Of a stretch of 64,000 bases of DNA, positions 20,388-31,424 are shown in pieces. This DNA comes from Taxillus chinensis (taxonomy: Eukaryota > Streptophyta > Magnoliopsida > Santalales > Loranthaceae). Location: contig JAKCVP010000383.1 of the NCBI GenBank assembly GCA_023512835.1, forward strand, positions 62,001 to 126,000. Direction: 5' to 3'. The position numbers and the translations under genes were made by a program. Positions within the stretch are counted from its first letter, which is position 1, and every line of letters starts with the position of its first letter. The notes beneath the pieces are model-generated. The model searched no databases and was not told the origin of the DNA. It saw only the letters and a list, made by a program, of their open reading frames with translations.

Positions 20388-21378
20388 ATATGATTTTTGC
20401 GCATCGCAAAGCTGGCACAAGGCTTGGTTTTCTTTTGGTTGATATTTGCGAATGATAGGTGAAACTGGGAATGACAGTGAGAAATGACAGAAGACGGTTT
20501 GGGACGAGGTGTGCGGGGCACGCGCTGGAAGATCCCTTTTTGGTGCTGGTACGGTTAGGCACGAGAACGTCCAAGGCGCTAACGAGTTAGACAGGAGACT
20601 CAGGGGAAGTAAGCATCGGACTGAGTCGTCCACAGGAACTGGCAGCTGGTGCGGTCCGCAGCTCTGCACACACACCCAAGTCAAGGCACGCTGGATGTGG
20701 ACACAATATCTCCATCTCATATAGACTGGTCCAAGCGTAGCCGAGACAGTGGGGACTCGTGCATGGCATTAATGCACGGTATGCACCGGCTCGAATAGCG
20801 TCTTGCTAGTCTAGACTTTCCGTTTGACAGGCGCCGCATCAAGCATCCAAGCATCTGGGGGTGTGACACAACACTATCGGCCTCACGAACGTCGCAACAC
20901 AAGCGACAAGACACGTCTGCTGTTTTGATCGCGCAAGAGCACCTACCAGCTTGGTAATGTCCGAAGCATCGAACCAAGATAATCGTAATCATTCATTCTG
21001 CGTCCACGGATGGTTACAGCCCCAAAAAAGCCGTTGGCCGGCTGTTCGTTCCGTGACTACTGACGTTATTATGGGATGAGACGAGCGATTTGGCAAGACG
21101 ATTGTGTTGCCCGAGTCTCGCTCGACACAACCTGTCCACGCTCTCAAGTACGGCTTGATACAATTCACAGACACTCAACAGCACCTTAGATGCAGCAGCC
21201 GAACTCCTACTCTCTATTCACTTCCAGCTCCGTCCCAGAATCTCCGTCGATATCCCCTTAGAAACATTCCGAATAACCCGGCCTTCACGGTCTCGTTTGA
21301 TGCACCTTGCCTCATAATCTCATCCTCGCCGTGCGACTGGCGTTGTGACTGGGATCCGTTCATGCCAATGTTAACACG
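20388..21378. other. Intergenic, no gene recognised
   Basis: About 1 kb lies between tRNA-Ser and the WD40 gene. Several open frames of 60-131 codons occur on both strands, but none shows a domain, signal peptide or family resemblance. The last few hundred bases should be the promoter and 5' UTR of the WD40 gene. Confidence 0.45.
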
Positions 21379-24224
21379 ATGATGGCGGATGTCCTGCCCA
21401 CGATCCACATCCAGAACCCGCACTCTCCCACACAGGCTTCTGAGGATGCGAGGTGGTCAGACCGTGCGTCATCCCTCCGTTGCGTGTTGTTTGAACAAAA
21501 AGTACCTTACTTACCCTTGTCAGACCATCCTCCTCCTCCTTTGCATCCCGTCCTCCATCGCCACTCCCCGTCCGTTGATTCCACCGCCAAAGACAGCACG
21601 CTAGCTCCACGTTCCCGCGACGCCTCATCACACCCCTTCGACCCCATCTCACAAGTCAGTCGCTCTATTCCAGATACCTGTATACATTAGCAGTCCACTG
21701 ACAGCACCGCATAGGAGATTTGGATAAGGAACGGTGGCATTGCGCATAGCAAGACAAGCTACAACGCTGATGTCCTCCAGAGGCCTTCAAGTAACGCTGG
21801 TATAAATGATGACGGGTCGCGTTCGATAGGGAGCGCTGTCAAAGAAAAGAAGTAAGGTCACACAACAGCCTGCGTGCAGCCACGTGCTGATGTTCTTTCC
21901 AGAAAGGGCGTTTCATTCCTCGCCCGCCTCATCAGCAACAAGAAGAGAGAAAACGATGACAAAAGCGACATTGTCACTTCTCCTGACGAGGCCAGACCCG
22001 AGGGTGCAGATGCGCAGATCTTCCAGGAACCTCTCGATTACATGGGCTATCATCCAGAGCATCCACCTCCGCCTGCCTATATCAAGGTGAGGTCGAAAAA
22101 CAAACCGACTCGGGACTTTAATCGAGTCTTTTTGGCACAAGAGCTTCAGCAGTCAGCCCCCAAACCATCGCCCACATCCCCGCCAATTGCTCGCACAAAA
22201 GGCGTAAATCCTCTGCCTGTGCAAGGCAATGCTTTATACACTGCTGAGTTCAGCAAAGATGGCCGCTACCTCGCAACAGCGGGTCAAGACTCTAAGATAC
22301 GCATTTGGGCCGTGCTGGGGGCCACTGAAGACAGACGAGCTGACGAAGTCGAGGAGGAGGATGGGCTAGACCAGTCCACAGATGATGTGCGCATGAGCGC
22401 CCCAGTCTTTCGCCGGCGACCTCTGCGAATTCTCGAAGGCCACAATGGCCCAATCCTAGACCTGAGTTGGAGTAAAGTGAGTTTATTACTTTGCGAGTGA
22501 GACAAGCAGCTCTGACGTGACACCAGAACAACTTCCTTTTGTCATGCTCGATGGACAAGACCGTGAGGCTATGGCATATCTCCCAAAACGATTGTCTGTG
22601 CGCGTTTAAACACAACGACGTGGTAACTTCGATACAGTTCCACCCAAAAGATGACCGGTTCTTTCTCGCTGGCTCATTGGACACTCGACTGCGTCTCTGG
22701 AGCATACCAGACAAAACGGTAGCGTACCATGTTTCTGTATCGGACATTATCACTGCCGTGGCTTTCACACCCGACGGTCGCACCGTGATAGCTGGCTCTG
22801 TCTCGGGTATATGCTCGCTGTTTGACACCGATCAGCTCAAGCTGCAGACAACGATCCATGTCAAGTCTTCGCGCGGAAAGAATTCCAGAGGTAGCAAGAT
22901 CACTGGTATCGAGACAATCACCATTCCGGCGGGCGCAGGCTTCGATACAAAGCTCCTCATTACCAGCAATGACTCCAGGATCCGCCTCTACAACTTGCGC
23001 GATAAGTGTCTCGAGGCAAAGTTCAAAGGCCTTCAGAATGCGTGCAGCCAAATTCGAGCACATTTCTCAGACGATGCCCGCTTTGTAATCTGCGGCAGCG
23101 AAGACAACAAAGTCTTCATCTGGAATACGACCCCGGCAGAAGGCGAAGGACGCAATAAGTTTCCAGTTGAAGTCTTTGAAGCGGCTTTCTCCATGTCTTC
23201 CGTAGCTCGTTTTGCGCCTGTTCGCACACGCATGCTTCTCAATACGTCGGCAGATCCAATCTACGAGATTTGCAACCCACCGCCAGTCCAGCTTCTCTCC
23301 AAGGCAGAGGAGGAATCCCTCTATTCGAAGCCTCAGACAGACGTGGATAGCCTGGCACCTTCCGAATTTCGATTGCCAAGGGAGACAAGGTCGCCAGGTT
23401 ATCTCCTTCGCGCTCAACATCCCAATGGACCCATCTTGATTGTTGGCGATGCAGATGGCGGTCTTCGCGTCTTCCGTCAAGACTGCGCAGCCAGCAAGCG
23501 CTTCATGGAGCCTTCCCCCATCAAACGTGTGGGCACAGGCTTCATCCGTCGAGCCTCGCTTGCAACGCAAAGGTCCAATCGTTCACGCCGTAGCAGTCTC
23601 AAATCACAGGCGCCGTCCGAACGCATCCTCAATTGGCGACAAAGCATAACCTCTGCAGCACCTACAGCGCCTTCTGTGCGCTCCCTCAGTATCCGCCAGG
23701 CCACATCAACTCTGAATTCCCCGCAACTTGACGGACCTCCACCCGACACTCAATCCACGCGGAAAGCGTCACTTGAAACCGCAAGCAGTGTTTCAACAAG
23801 CGCCCAATTACGGCCTCCACTTCGAGCAAATACCACAAATTCCTCAACCTATTTTCGGAAGGAAGCATGGAAGGAAGGTCTCCTCGACCAACTAACCACC
23901 GCGAACGCCCACTTTGACCAACGCAAACCCTTTGCGCCATCGAGTCGCGCCACATCCTCTGCATCTCTGCAGAATCTCGCCATGCTCGAGACGCGCATAT
24001 CGAGAGTGAGCGCAATGAGTTCTGCCGCTAGCTCAATGTCAGGCGTCCAATCTGGCGAGCAGCGCGAAGAAGACGAGAGTCGCGACCGGCGCGCTCAGGC
24101 TGTGGGCATGATGAAGTGTCGACGCTGCGGCGGCCTTGACTTCAAAGCTAGGATCAGGCCTGGCGTTGGACTTGGTCATCGAGGACAGGTTTCGTGCATG
24201 CGCTGCGGCTTGCTAGGCGGGTGA
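21379..24224 (+). CDS. WD40-repeat protein, WDR44/Dgr2-Laf1-like
   Basis: Four exons (21379-21654, 21715-21851, 21903-22476, 22527-24224) give 894 residues. The N-terminal ~150 residues are disordered; exon 3 begins KKGVSFLARLISNKKRE, a segment usual just before the beta-propeller in fungal WDR44-like proteins. WD repeats follow: LYTAEFSKDGRYLATAGQDS, GHNGPILDLSWSKNNFLLSC, VVTSIQFHPKDDRFFLAGSL, AFTPDGRTVIAGSVSG and a later DDARFVICGSEDNKVFIWN. The C-terminal third is Ser-rich and ends in a CxxC...CxxC pair (MKCRRCGGLDF and VSCMRCGLLGG), likely a small zinc ribbon. Human WDR44 is a RAB11 effector in membrane recycling; the yeast relatives are poorly understood. Exon 1 is the least certain part, because it relies on an open frame without homology. 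Confidence 0.85.
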
Positions 24225-25253
24225 TGATGCCAGGGTGTGTGTTCTCCGGATAGGAAACAGAAGACCTTCCTGATACTGGCGTCGCGTGGCTTGGCCTGGC
24301 GTTGTGTCTGTCTAGTACCCTACCAAATCTTTCTCGACATGTTTTGCAAGGTGTTGCGGGTCAAATTTTTTCAATTGAATGGGATGGATCAAATAGGATG
24401 CGGACTGGATCGTTCATCTGCTTACTAGAGGTATTTCGTAAAACGCTCTTTTCTTCATTTGCCTACTACCTACTACCTACTCGCGTAGGAGAAGCAGGGA
24501 TCTAGATTTGGAGACATCTTAGAGGATTTCCTTACAGAGTATCTATGGATGAAGAGTACTTATCGATGGAAGGGTGGACGGCTGGATGCATAGAAGCTTC
24601 ATGTAGGATAGATTGGGCCATGGTTCATTATGTGAATGACATGATTTTATGACCTCTTCTCAGCTCCTCCTCTCTGCTCTTGAGTGCGAATGATCACCTA
24701 CCTAGGTAGACTTGCTGCTCATCGACTCAACGCGTAGGCACGGAATGACAGTTGAAAACTTTGGCAAGAAAGAGCAAGAGAGGACACGAACATCGCCAGA
24801 GAGGAAGAGGAGAAAGAGGAAAGAGAAAGAACACCAAACAATGTCAAAAGTAGAGAACTTGAATTCATAGCAGTCACTCAAGACCGCAGCATCCCGCATG
24901 CAATTGAGTATCGTAAAGTAGTCGCTTCAAGCGCCAGTAACGCCATCTAGCATATGATGCGACCCATGCCCTGTAGACTTTGCCGTCGAATGCCCCTCCA
25001 CTCCCTCATGATCCCCAGTCATTTCGACAAAAGAGGGGTCCAAAGGGAAAAAGTAATAGTCCTCATCAACTTGCTCGAGAGCAATGTGCCCCCATCCACC
25101 CACCCAATCATCCATGCCAAGGTCTCAATCGTTCAGACAACATGGCAGGTTCAAAATCAGACACAGGAAATACGTATGATACACCCTCCCCCCTCAAGAC
25201 TGCCTTGCGTACAGTCAGAATGCTATCCAACAATCATCACAGGCCACGGTCAT
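24225..25253. other. Intergenic between convergent WD40 and RNR2 genes
   Basis: About 1 kb lies between two converging genes and should hold both 3' UTRs. An open frame of 286 codons (plus 24954-25814) enters from here but is the antisense of the RNR2 C-terminus. Nothing else is recognised. Confidence 0.5.
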
Positions 25254-26721
25254 CTAAAAGTCATCGTCAAACGACAGGCCGTGGCTGTTGTTCTTGGGCG
25301 CCTCGGTCTTCTCGCCAGACTTGCTGTCGGTAGTCTCTTGCTTCTTGGTGCTAGCCATGACACCAGCCTTTTGGTAGTCGCCAACACGCTTCTCGAAGAA
25401 GTTGGTCTTGCCGGCCAGCGAAATGTTCTCCATAAAGTCAAAGGGGTTGGTGCTGTTGTACACCTTCTTGCCGCCGAGAGCGAGCAGGAGACGGTCGGCG
25501 ACGAACTCAATGTACTGGCACATGAGGGTCGAGTTCATGCCGAGCAGCGCACAAGGCAGGGCGTCAGACAGGAACTCCTGCTCAATCGTAACGGCCTCCA
25601 CAATGATCTTCTCAACCTCCTCTTGCGAGGGGCGCTTCTTCAGGTGAGAGAAGAGCAGGCAGGCAAAGTCGGTGTGCATGCCCTCGTCACGGGAGATGAG
25701 CTCGTTGGAGAAGGTCAGACCGGGCATCAGACCACGCTTCTTGAGCCAGAAGATGGAAGCAAAAGCACCGGAGAAGAAGATGCCTTCCACAGCGGCAAAG
25801 GCAACGAGGCGTGAGCCAAACGTCGAGTTCTTGTCAGAGATCCAGCGGAGAGCCCAGTCAGCTTTTCTGCGGATGCAAGGGACTGATGAGAAGTCAGTAA
25901 ACTGCAATATATGCTTCATGTAGCGTCTGTGGGAACTCACTTGTGTCAATGGCGTCGAACAGGTATTGGCGTTGAGCCATATCGGAAATATATGTGTCAA
26001 TTAGGAGGGAGTATGTCTCGGAGTGGATGTTCTCCATCATGATTTGGAAGCCGTAGAAGCAGCGAGCCTCGGGTACTTGAACCTCGCCAGAGAAGCGCTC
26101 CACCAAGTTCTCGTTCACAATACCGTCAGAGGCAGCGAAGAAAGCAAGGACGTGAGAAATGAAGAAACGTTCGTCATCATTTAGGCGGTTGTTCCAATCA
26201 TGAAGGTCCTTGGACAGGTCAATCTCCTCGGCAGTCCAGAATGAGGCCTCCGCCTTCTTGTACATTTGCCAGATCTAGAAAAAGGGTTAGCAAGTCAATG
26301 ACGCGTCTTGACGCGTGAATATGCTAACCTCGTGGTACTTGATGGGGAAGAGGACGAAACGGTTGGGGTTTTCGCGTAGCAGAGGCTCATCTGCCTCTTC
26401 TTGCTTTATAGTTGCTGCAATGGAGTGTGTGGCGGCCTCGACTTCGTCGACGGCATATTTGGAGAGGTCGGGCAGGCCGACGAGAGGCTTTGCCACTACG
26501 GCAGCACTGGTTTCTTGAGGAGCGGGGGCAACAGCAGAGAAGTCGAGCTTCTTCACGGGCGAAGTCTCCATGGTGAGGTTCTCAATGCCAGAGGCAGCCT
26601 GGAAAACGCGAGCCATGTTAGCATTGAAGCACTTTACGCGTCCGGGTTTGAGCGCGACGAAGAGGTGGGCACAAACCTTTTTGGAAGGGGTAGTATCCTG
26701 AATAGCAACTTGAGCAGACAT
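25254..26721 (-). CDS. RNR2: Ribonucleoside-diphosphate reductase small subunit
   Basis: This is the R2 subunit of class Ia ribonucleotide reductase, which holds the di-iron/tyrosyl radical cofactor for dNTP synthesis. Four exons (26721-26677, 26598-26329, 26274-25941, 25882-25254) give 425 residues. Motifs: [16 protein letters not shown] (iron ligand), [17 protein letters not shown] with iron-binding Glu/His and the radical Tyr context, [20 protein letters not shown], and [18 protein letters not shown] with iron ligands. The C-terminus [10 protein letters not shown] ends with the acidic/Phe tail that docks to the large subunit. Exon 1 encodes only [15 protein letters not shown]. Intron 1 (78 bp) stays open in frame, so a naive reading would add 26 foreign residues. 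Exon 4 starts [14 protein letters not shown], which fixes its acceptor at 25883-25884. Confidence 0.97.
26301..26316. promoter_or_regulatory. Two MluI cell-cycle boxes in RNR2 intron 2
   Basis: ACGCGT occurs at 26301-26306 and 26311-26316, 10 bp apart, inside the 54-bp second intron. ACGCGT is the core site of the MBF (Mbp1-Swi6) G1/S factor, which controls ribonucleotide reductase genes in yeasts. Use of these copies is inferred. Confidence 0.5.
26636..26641. promoter_or_regulatory. MluI cell-cycle box in RNR2 intron 1
   Basis: A further ACGCGT lies in the first intron, 80 bp inside the start codon. It is the same palindrome as the upstream and intron 2 copies. Confidence 0.45.
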
Positions 26722-27190
26722 TTTGAAGGAGCAAAGGCGTGATTGCACGAGTGCTGCAAGAGAACAGGCAAGAAATGATGCTGCTGTGGAGGTGTGGAGG
26801 GAGTGGAGGAGGGAAGAAAGGTGTTGCAGCAACAAAGAATATGAATCAACGTCAGCGCACGGGCCATGCGTCGCGAGCAACGCGTCGGACGCCCGAGAGC
26901 GCGTCGAGTAAATAACCAACCTCTTCCGACTTCGCTTCACCACGCGCTCAGTGCACGGCCATTACGTCTGCCAATACGACGGTTCTAGCAAATAGACTGC
27001 GCGATCGCGGGTCTCACCATCCATTGTGGTTATCTCGGTACGGGTATCATCAACTTTCTCACAGTACAAGGCCAGGACCCTCTAAAGCCGGCTCCCGTGC
27101 ATCCCATCCTGCTCTCGAATATATATGTCGCTCTGATCATCTTACACGCTAAATGATACGAAAATCTCAAAGAATGTGATCGAGTCTCCC
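26722..27190. other. Intergenic: RNR2 promoter and 3' flank of the ADF-H gene
   Basis: This 469-bp gap lies between two minus-strand genes. It contains the MCB noted separately and no recognised gene. Confidence 0.5.
26880..26885. promoter_or_regulatory. MluI cell-cycle box upstream of RNR2
   Basis: ACGCGT lies about 160 bp upstream of the RNR2 start codon, a typical position for an MBF site. Nearby TCGCGA and GCGTC sequences make a GC-rich cluster. Binding is inferred from the motif and from known MBF control of RNR genes. Confidence 0.55.
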
Positions 27191-30124
27191 TCAGTGGCTT
27201 CTCCAGCCAGAATGACACTCAAGTAGTTTACGCATGAAATGCCGCTGTCCGACAGCGTCTTGAAACGCCAGCTGAAGTGTTCCACCACCAGATTCCAGGT
27301 CTAGCATGATGCCTACGCTTCTGTTAGCAACATCGTTCATCTACTGCCAGTCGCGACTTACTGTTCGAAAGTTCTTGTCGGTCGTGCGCCGGGATGATAG
27401 GCTGCCGAAATTCAGCTAGGCGATATCTTCTGCTGCTACCCCTTGGGGGGTTCTGTTGGCGCAAGTCAGCGGGTTTGCTATACAGCCTTTTCTCGGAGCG
27501 ACTCACTTCATTGCCACGCACTGCTGCGAGCACGATTCCTCCAGTACCATCGACTTCTACCCATCTCCTCTTCCAGAGCAACGAATCTGGAAACTGGACA
27601 TTCAAATCTCCAAGAGTGAAAGCTGCCGAGCTAATCACTGCTGGTGTCATTGGAATAGTAGGGCTCTTGCCATTCTTGCTACTACGGCTTGCTCTGTCGG
27701 ACACTTCTTTGTTTTTGCTGCCTGCAGACATGCCTGACATGCGCTTCAAGAGTCGCCCTGCTCTGGATTGCTTCTCCTCGACTGCATCTTCAGATACACG
27801 CTCAAGGCTTGTCGATGAGAGTGAGCGCATCGTGAGGTCTGGCGAGCGTGATTCTTCGGCCTTGCGCCTGGAAAAGAACCTCCATCCGCTCTCTGTAGAC
27901 TTCTTTGACATGGTCGTTACGTTACTTTCCCTGGACCCTGGCCTCGCTGGTGGTGAAAGTGGCCGCTCGCTCTTGCTATAATTGTGATGAGGAGCCTTCG
28001 GTGTCATCGCCGAGACGACAGTCTGCTGAGTCGTAAAAGGACGGTACAGGCCTCGTCCTGTGACGGAGCCATGAGATGTCTGAACTCTCCTCTCGGCAAT
28101 ATCATTGACACTTGTCGTGCTTGGCCCTAGACCCCATTTCTTGGTGACTCGTGCGGCTGCTGATCGACTAGGTGATGCTGAACGACTGCCAGCCTTCGAA
28201 GTTGTGCTCCCTCTCGAGGATGGTCGTGCCGACAAATTTCCCACTGTTAGTAGATCGCGCGTCTGAGAGTTGGGGCTGGGTTCGCGTGAGGAATGCTCAG
28301 CTAGGGCCTGAATGCGTGCAGAGATGCCCTTGGAAACCGTTCCGACCCTGGCAAGAGAAACAGTATCCGTGCTTGCCCTACTCATGTGTGATGGAGTTCG
28401 TGCTCGGGTTATTGGATTGTTCGGTGATGTGTTGTGGCTTGCAGAGCCACTACGAACCGTGATAGGATTTACGGACATGTTGCTAGCTTGTCTTGATACA
28501 GAAGTCTCAAGGGTTGGCGAGAGAGGGGAGCCAGCAACAGAGACAGGCGTAGCCTTTTGCACTTGAGCGTTCTGAAGCTCATCAAGCAGTGAATCGTCCG
28601 TGACGGACCCTTGGTCTGACGGTCCCGTGATTGGGTCAATGCGCAAGATACCAGAGCCAGGTCTTCGTTTCTTAATCTGAAGCGCATCTGCACCTGTCTG
28701 CTCTGTAGGTAGGGGTTCCTTTTCATCCTCCGTACCTGTAGTGTTTGCAGCGTTTGAAGTGACAATCTGCTCTAGCTTGTCGTAACTAGTGACTACTGTA
28801 TGCTTCGAGTGGGTGGTTCCGGTGACCAGGGTTGGCGTAGGCTTGGAGGTGCCATTCGTGACTGGCACTGATACAATGGTTTCGCTGATCTCTGTAGTCT
28901 TGGGCTTCTGGTTTGCAGCCACGTTCTTTTTGCGCAGTTCAAGAGCACGCAGCAGCCTCGCTTTCTCTTCACTAGTCGCCTCGGACTGTGGGATCCAACC
29001 AGTGGCATCGAATGCCTCACGCTTCTCCTGCTCTGCTCGCCGTGCCTTCTCCTCGTTCGGGCTCGTCTGTGGGCTGGATGCTAGATGTACACCTTGTGCG
29101 GTGGTGTCGACTGGACTACCAATGCGGCCTCGATCTATCTTAGGTAGAGGAGGCACTTGATCGTCATTGCCATCGGGCCTGTCGCCGCGAGAATTGAACG
29201 ATTGATGCGATCTTGTCGAGCGGGGCCTGTCAGCTTCCACCTTCTTGGACGTCTGCATCTTCAATCCCACGGGAAGCGCAGAGCGCGCCTGGTCAGCAGG
29301 GCGAGTCGACCTATTCTCAATTGCAGGTCGTGTGTAATGTCTCTCTTCCTCTGGCTCCCAAGTCGCAAGTATCTTTCGCACACTTTCAGACGTGCTGGGT
29401 CTACGCTCCTCTCTCGAGGTCTCTCTTCTAGAAGTGTCCCACAATGAGCGATTATCTCCCATGTCATGTTCCAGAGGACCAGTATGCTCAATCGTCTTCT
29501 CAATGGGACTCTGGCCCTTGTAAATGTGTGCAGCCGCATCGTAGTTGCCGCTTATGCTGGCCGAGACTCGCTTGGTCTCCCTCAATTCTGCGACGACATC
29601 GCGCGTAGCTTCCACGGAGCCAGGGATTGGCAGAGAGCAGGCCTCAGACAGGCTCACATCATCAATTTCATCCGAAGTCTTCGTAGATAGCATCGCATCG
29701 TGTGATTCAACGGCGTCGCTGAAGTCTTGAAAGTGTACAGTAGTGCGGGCTAGTGCTCACAAGTTAGCGAGTATGTTTACAATAGCTGTAGCTCTAGACT
29801 CACCTTGAAGTAGTCTCGACGTGCCATCAGGAATATGCTTTAGCAGGACCTTGCAGCCTCTGTATGAGAGAAAGCCGTAGAGCGGCGATAGCTCTGTGTA
29901 TTGGGAAACGGCATCTTTTGCTTCAGAAAATCCCCCATGACCTCTTGACAAGACATCGACTTCATCGCGCGAAACGTATTTCAATAGGATCCTGGCGGTG
30001 AGGTCAGCGTCAGACTGGCATCATGCCTTCAGTAGGGATCGAGTCCATACCAAGCGTCCGCTTGCGCTTGAGCCTCCTTGAGAGCCTCTTGCAATTGCGG
30101 GTTGTCCAGGCCGTTCAGAGCCAT
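27191..30124 (-). CDS. ADF-H (cofilin-type) domain protein with C-terminal PH-like domain
   Basis: Five exons (30124-30051, 29991-29804, 29749-27507, 27452-27362, 27312-27191) give 905 residues. Residues 1-115 are an actin-depolymerising-factor homology domain: LNGLDNPQLQEALKEAQ, ILLKYVSRDEVDVLSRGHGG, YGFLSYRGCKVLLKHIPDG and RLLQARTTVHFQDF, as in drebrin/coactosin-type actin binders. A Ser/Thr/Pro/Arg-rich disordered stretch of about 650 residues follows. The last ~110 residues (FPDSLLWKRRWVEVDGTGGI, YRLAEFRQPIIPAHDRQELS, MLDLESGGGTLQLAFQD) look like a PH fold. A role linking the cortical actin network to membrane is inferred. The last intron uses the TAG at 27315-27313; two nearer AG choices would bring a stop into frame. 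Confidence 0.88.
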
Positions 30125-30770
30125 GTTGCCACATCAGAGATGGTCCGGTTTCAGTGATCGAGGATGCTGCCGACGAAATGATCGTTGCTCAAAACGACAT
30201 GTTGCAAGTCCCGAAAAGATCGGCGAGGAGGAAGGGGGGAAGGGTGCAGTAGCGCGGCTTGAGGCTCAATGGTCAGGGGAGATTGGGTCAATCAGGGAGC
30301 GCCATGCGCAGGCTCAATGCAGCGGAATTGAAAGTAGGCAAAGATAAAGGAGTGTAGTAGGAATGGAAGAACAGAGAAGAGAAAGGGGTAGGAGCCGTAA
30401 GCAGGTGATGGTGATGGTGGGAAGTGGAGGACTGGGGAGAAGGGTAGACGGGCACGCGCGACTACGGCAGCATTGGGAAATGATCGACTGGATGGGGGCT
30501 CGAGATGGCTTTCGCTTAGCTGACGCCAACAGGTCGAAGGGGTTCAGATTTCACAACGGGGGGCAAGTATAAGCAAAGGGAATTAGGAGAATTACAGGAC
30601 CACAGATGATGAACGAGTGATCAATGGTGACATGCGACATGTGTGGGGAATGAGCGAAGGTTGTCAGGTTGGCTGCTGACTTGTTGTGGGAAGGCAGGGT
30701 TTGGAGAAGATGCTGGTCGCTGTCTGCATCTCACTTCCCCACTACCATCCCATCTCCGACCCCTGTGATC
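30125..30770. other. Divergent intergenic region
   Basis: This 646-bp gap lies between the divergent ADF-H and OHCU decarboxylase genes and should hold both promoters. Open frames on both strands are short and featureless. Confidence 0.5.
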
Positions 30771-31424
30771 ATGCCACTCATCGCCCCGACGTCTCTGCCC
30801 GAGTCCAAAGCCATTCCAGATCTCCCCGAGGACCAGCAGCTTCTCCTTCTTGACCTTCTGTTTGAGCCATCGCAGGAGCTGCACGCGCAATGGCTACAAA
30901 GCTTGAGCAGAAGCGTGTATCTGTCTTATCAGGATCTCAATCACGCAGTGGGTAATCGGCTGTATCAGCTGGCCGAGTCTAAAACCGAGGCAGACCAGGC
31001 AAGGCTCGAGTCTATCCTGGCGTCGCACCCCCGACTCGGTGAGAAGCGGGTCGACAGCGCGCAGAGCGCGGCAGAACAGTCACACTTGCAAGGAGATGCC
31101 GAGACCCTTGCTGCACTCAACGACGAATATGAGGCCAAGTTCCCAGGGCTGCGTTACGTGTAAGTCCGCGGCTGTCAAGCATCATAACACGACCACTGCC
31201 CTGAACAGTCTTCCAGTGTCTTTGTGAAGAGCATTGGAGGCCGAGATGCTGTCCTAGCCAACATGCGGGCGCGTATCCAACGAGCCGACATTGACTTGGA
31301 GCGCCGAGAGGCTATCGATGTAGGTTTGAAGCCCTCTCTTGTTGTCATTGACTACTGATGACACCACCCCCACGACAAGGCAATGGTTGCAATAGCAAAC
31401 GACCGTGCCTCAAAGCTCACGTAG
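30771..31424 (+). CDS. 2-oxo-4-hydroxy-4-carboxy-5-ureidoimidazoline (OHCU) decarboxylase
   Basis: This enzyme performs the last step from urate to S-allantoin (UraD activity), releasing CO2 from OHCU, usually in peroxisomes. Three exons (30771-31159, 31217-31319, 31380-31424) give 178 residues, close to the family size. Motifs: LLFEPSQELHAQWL, ILASHPRLGEKR (the HP-x-LG segment), SAAEQSHLQ (SA-x-EQ), then LNDEYEAKFPGLRYVVFVKS and RIQRADIDLERREAIDAMVA. The tail ends ASKLT; I see no clear C-terminal PTS1 tripeptide. The final exon overlaps the converging Ybp2-family gene by 8 bp. Confidence 0.92.

Noticed and set aside
24954..25814. 286-codon plus-strand frame
   Set aside because: It is the reverse complement of the conserved RNR2 C-terminal exon; such long antisense frames arise from codon bias.
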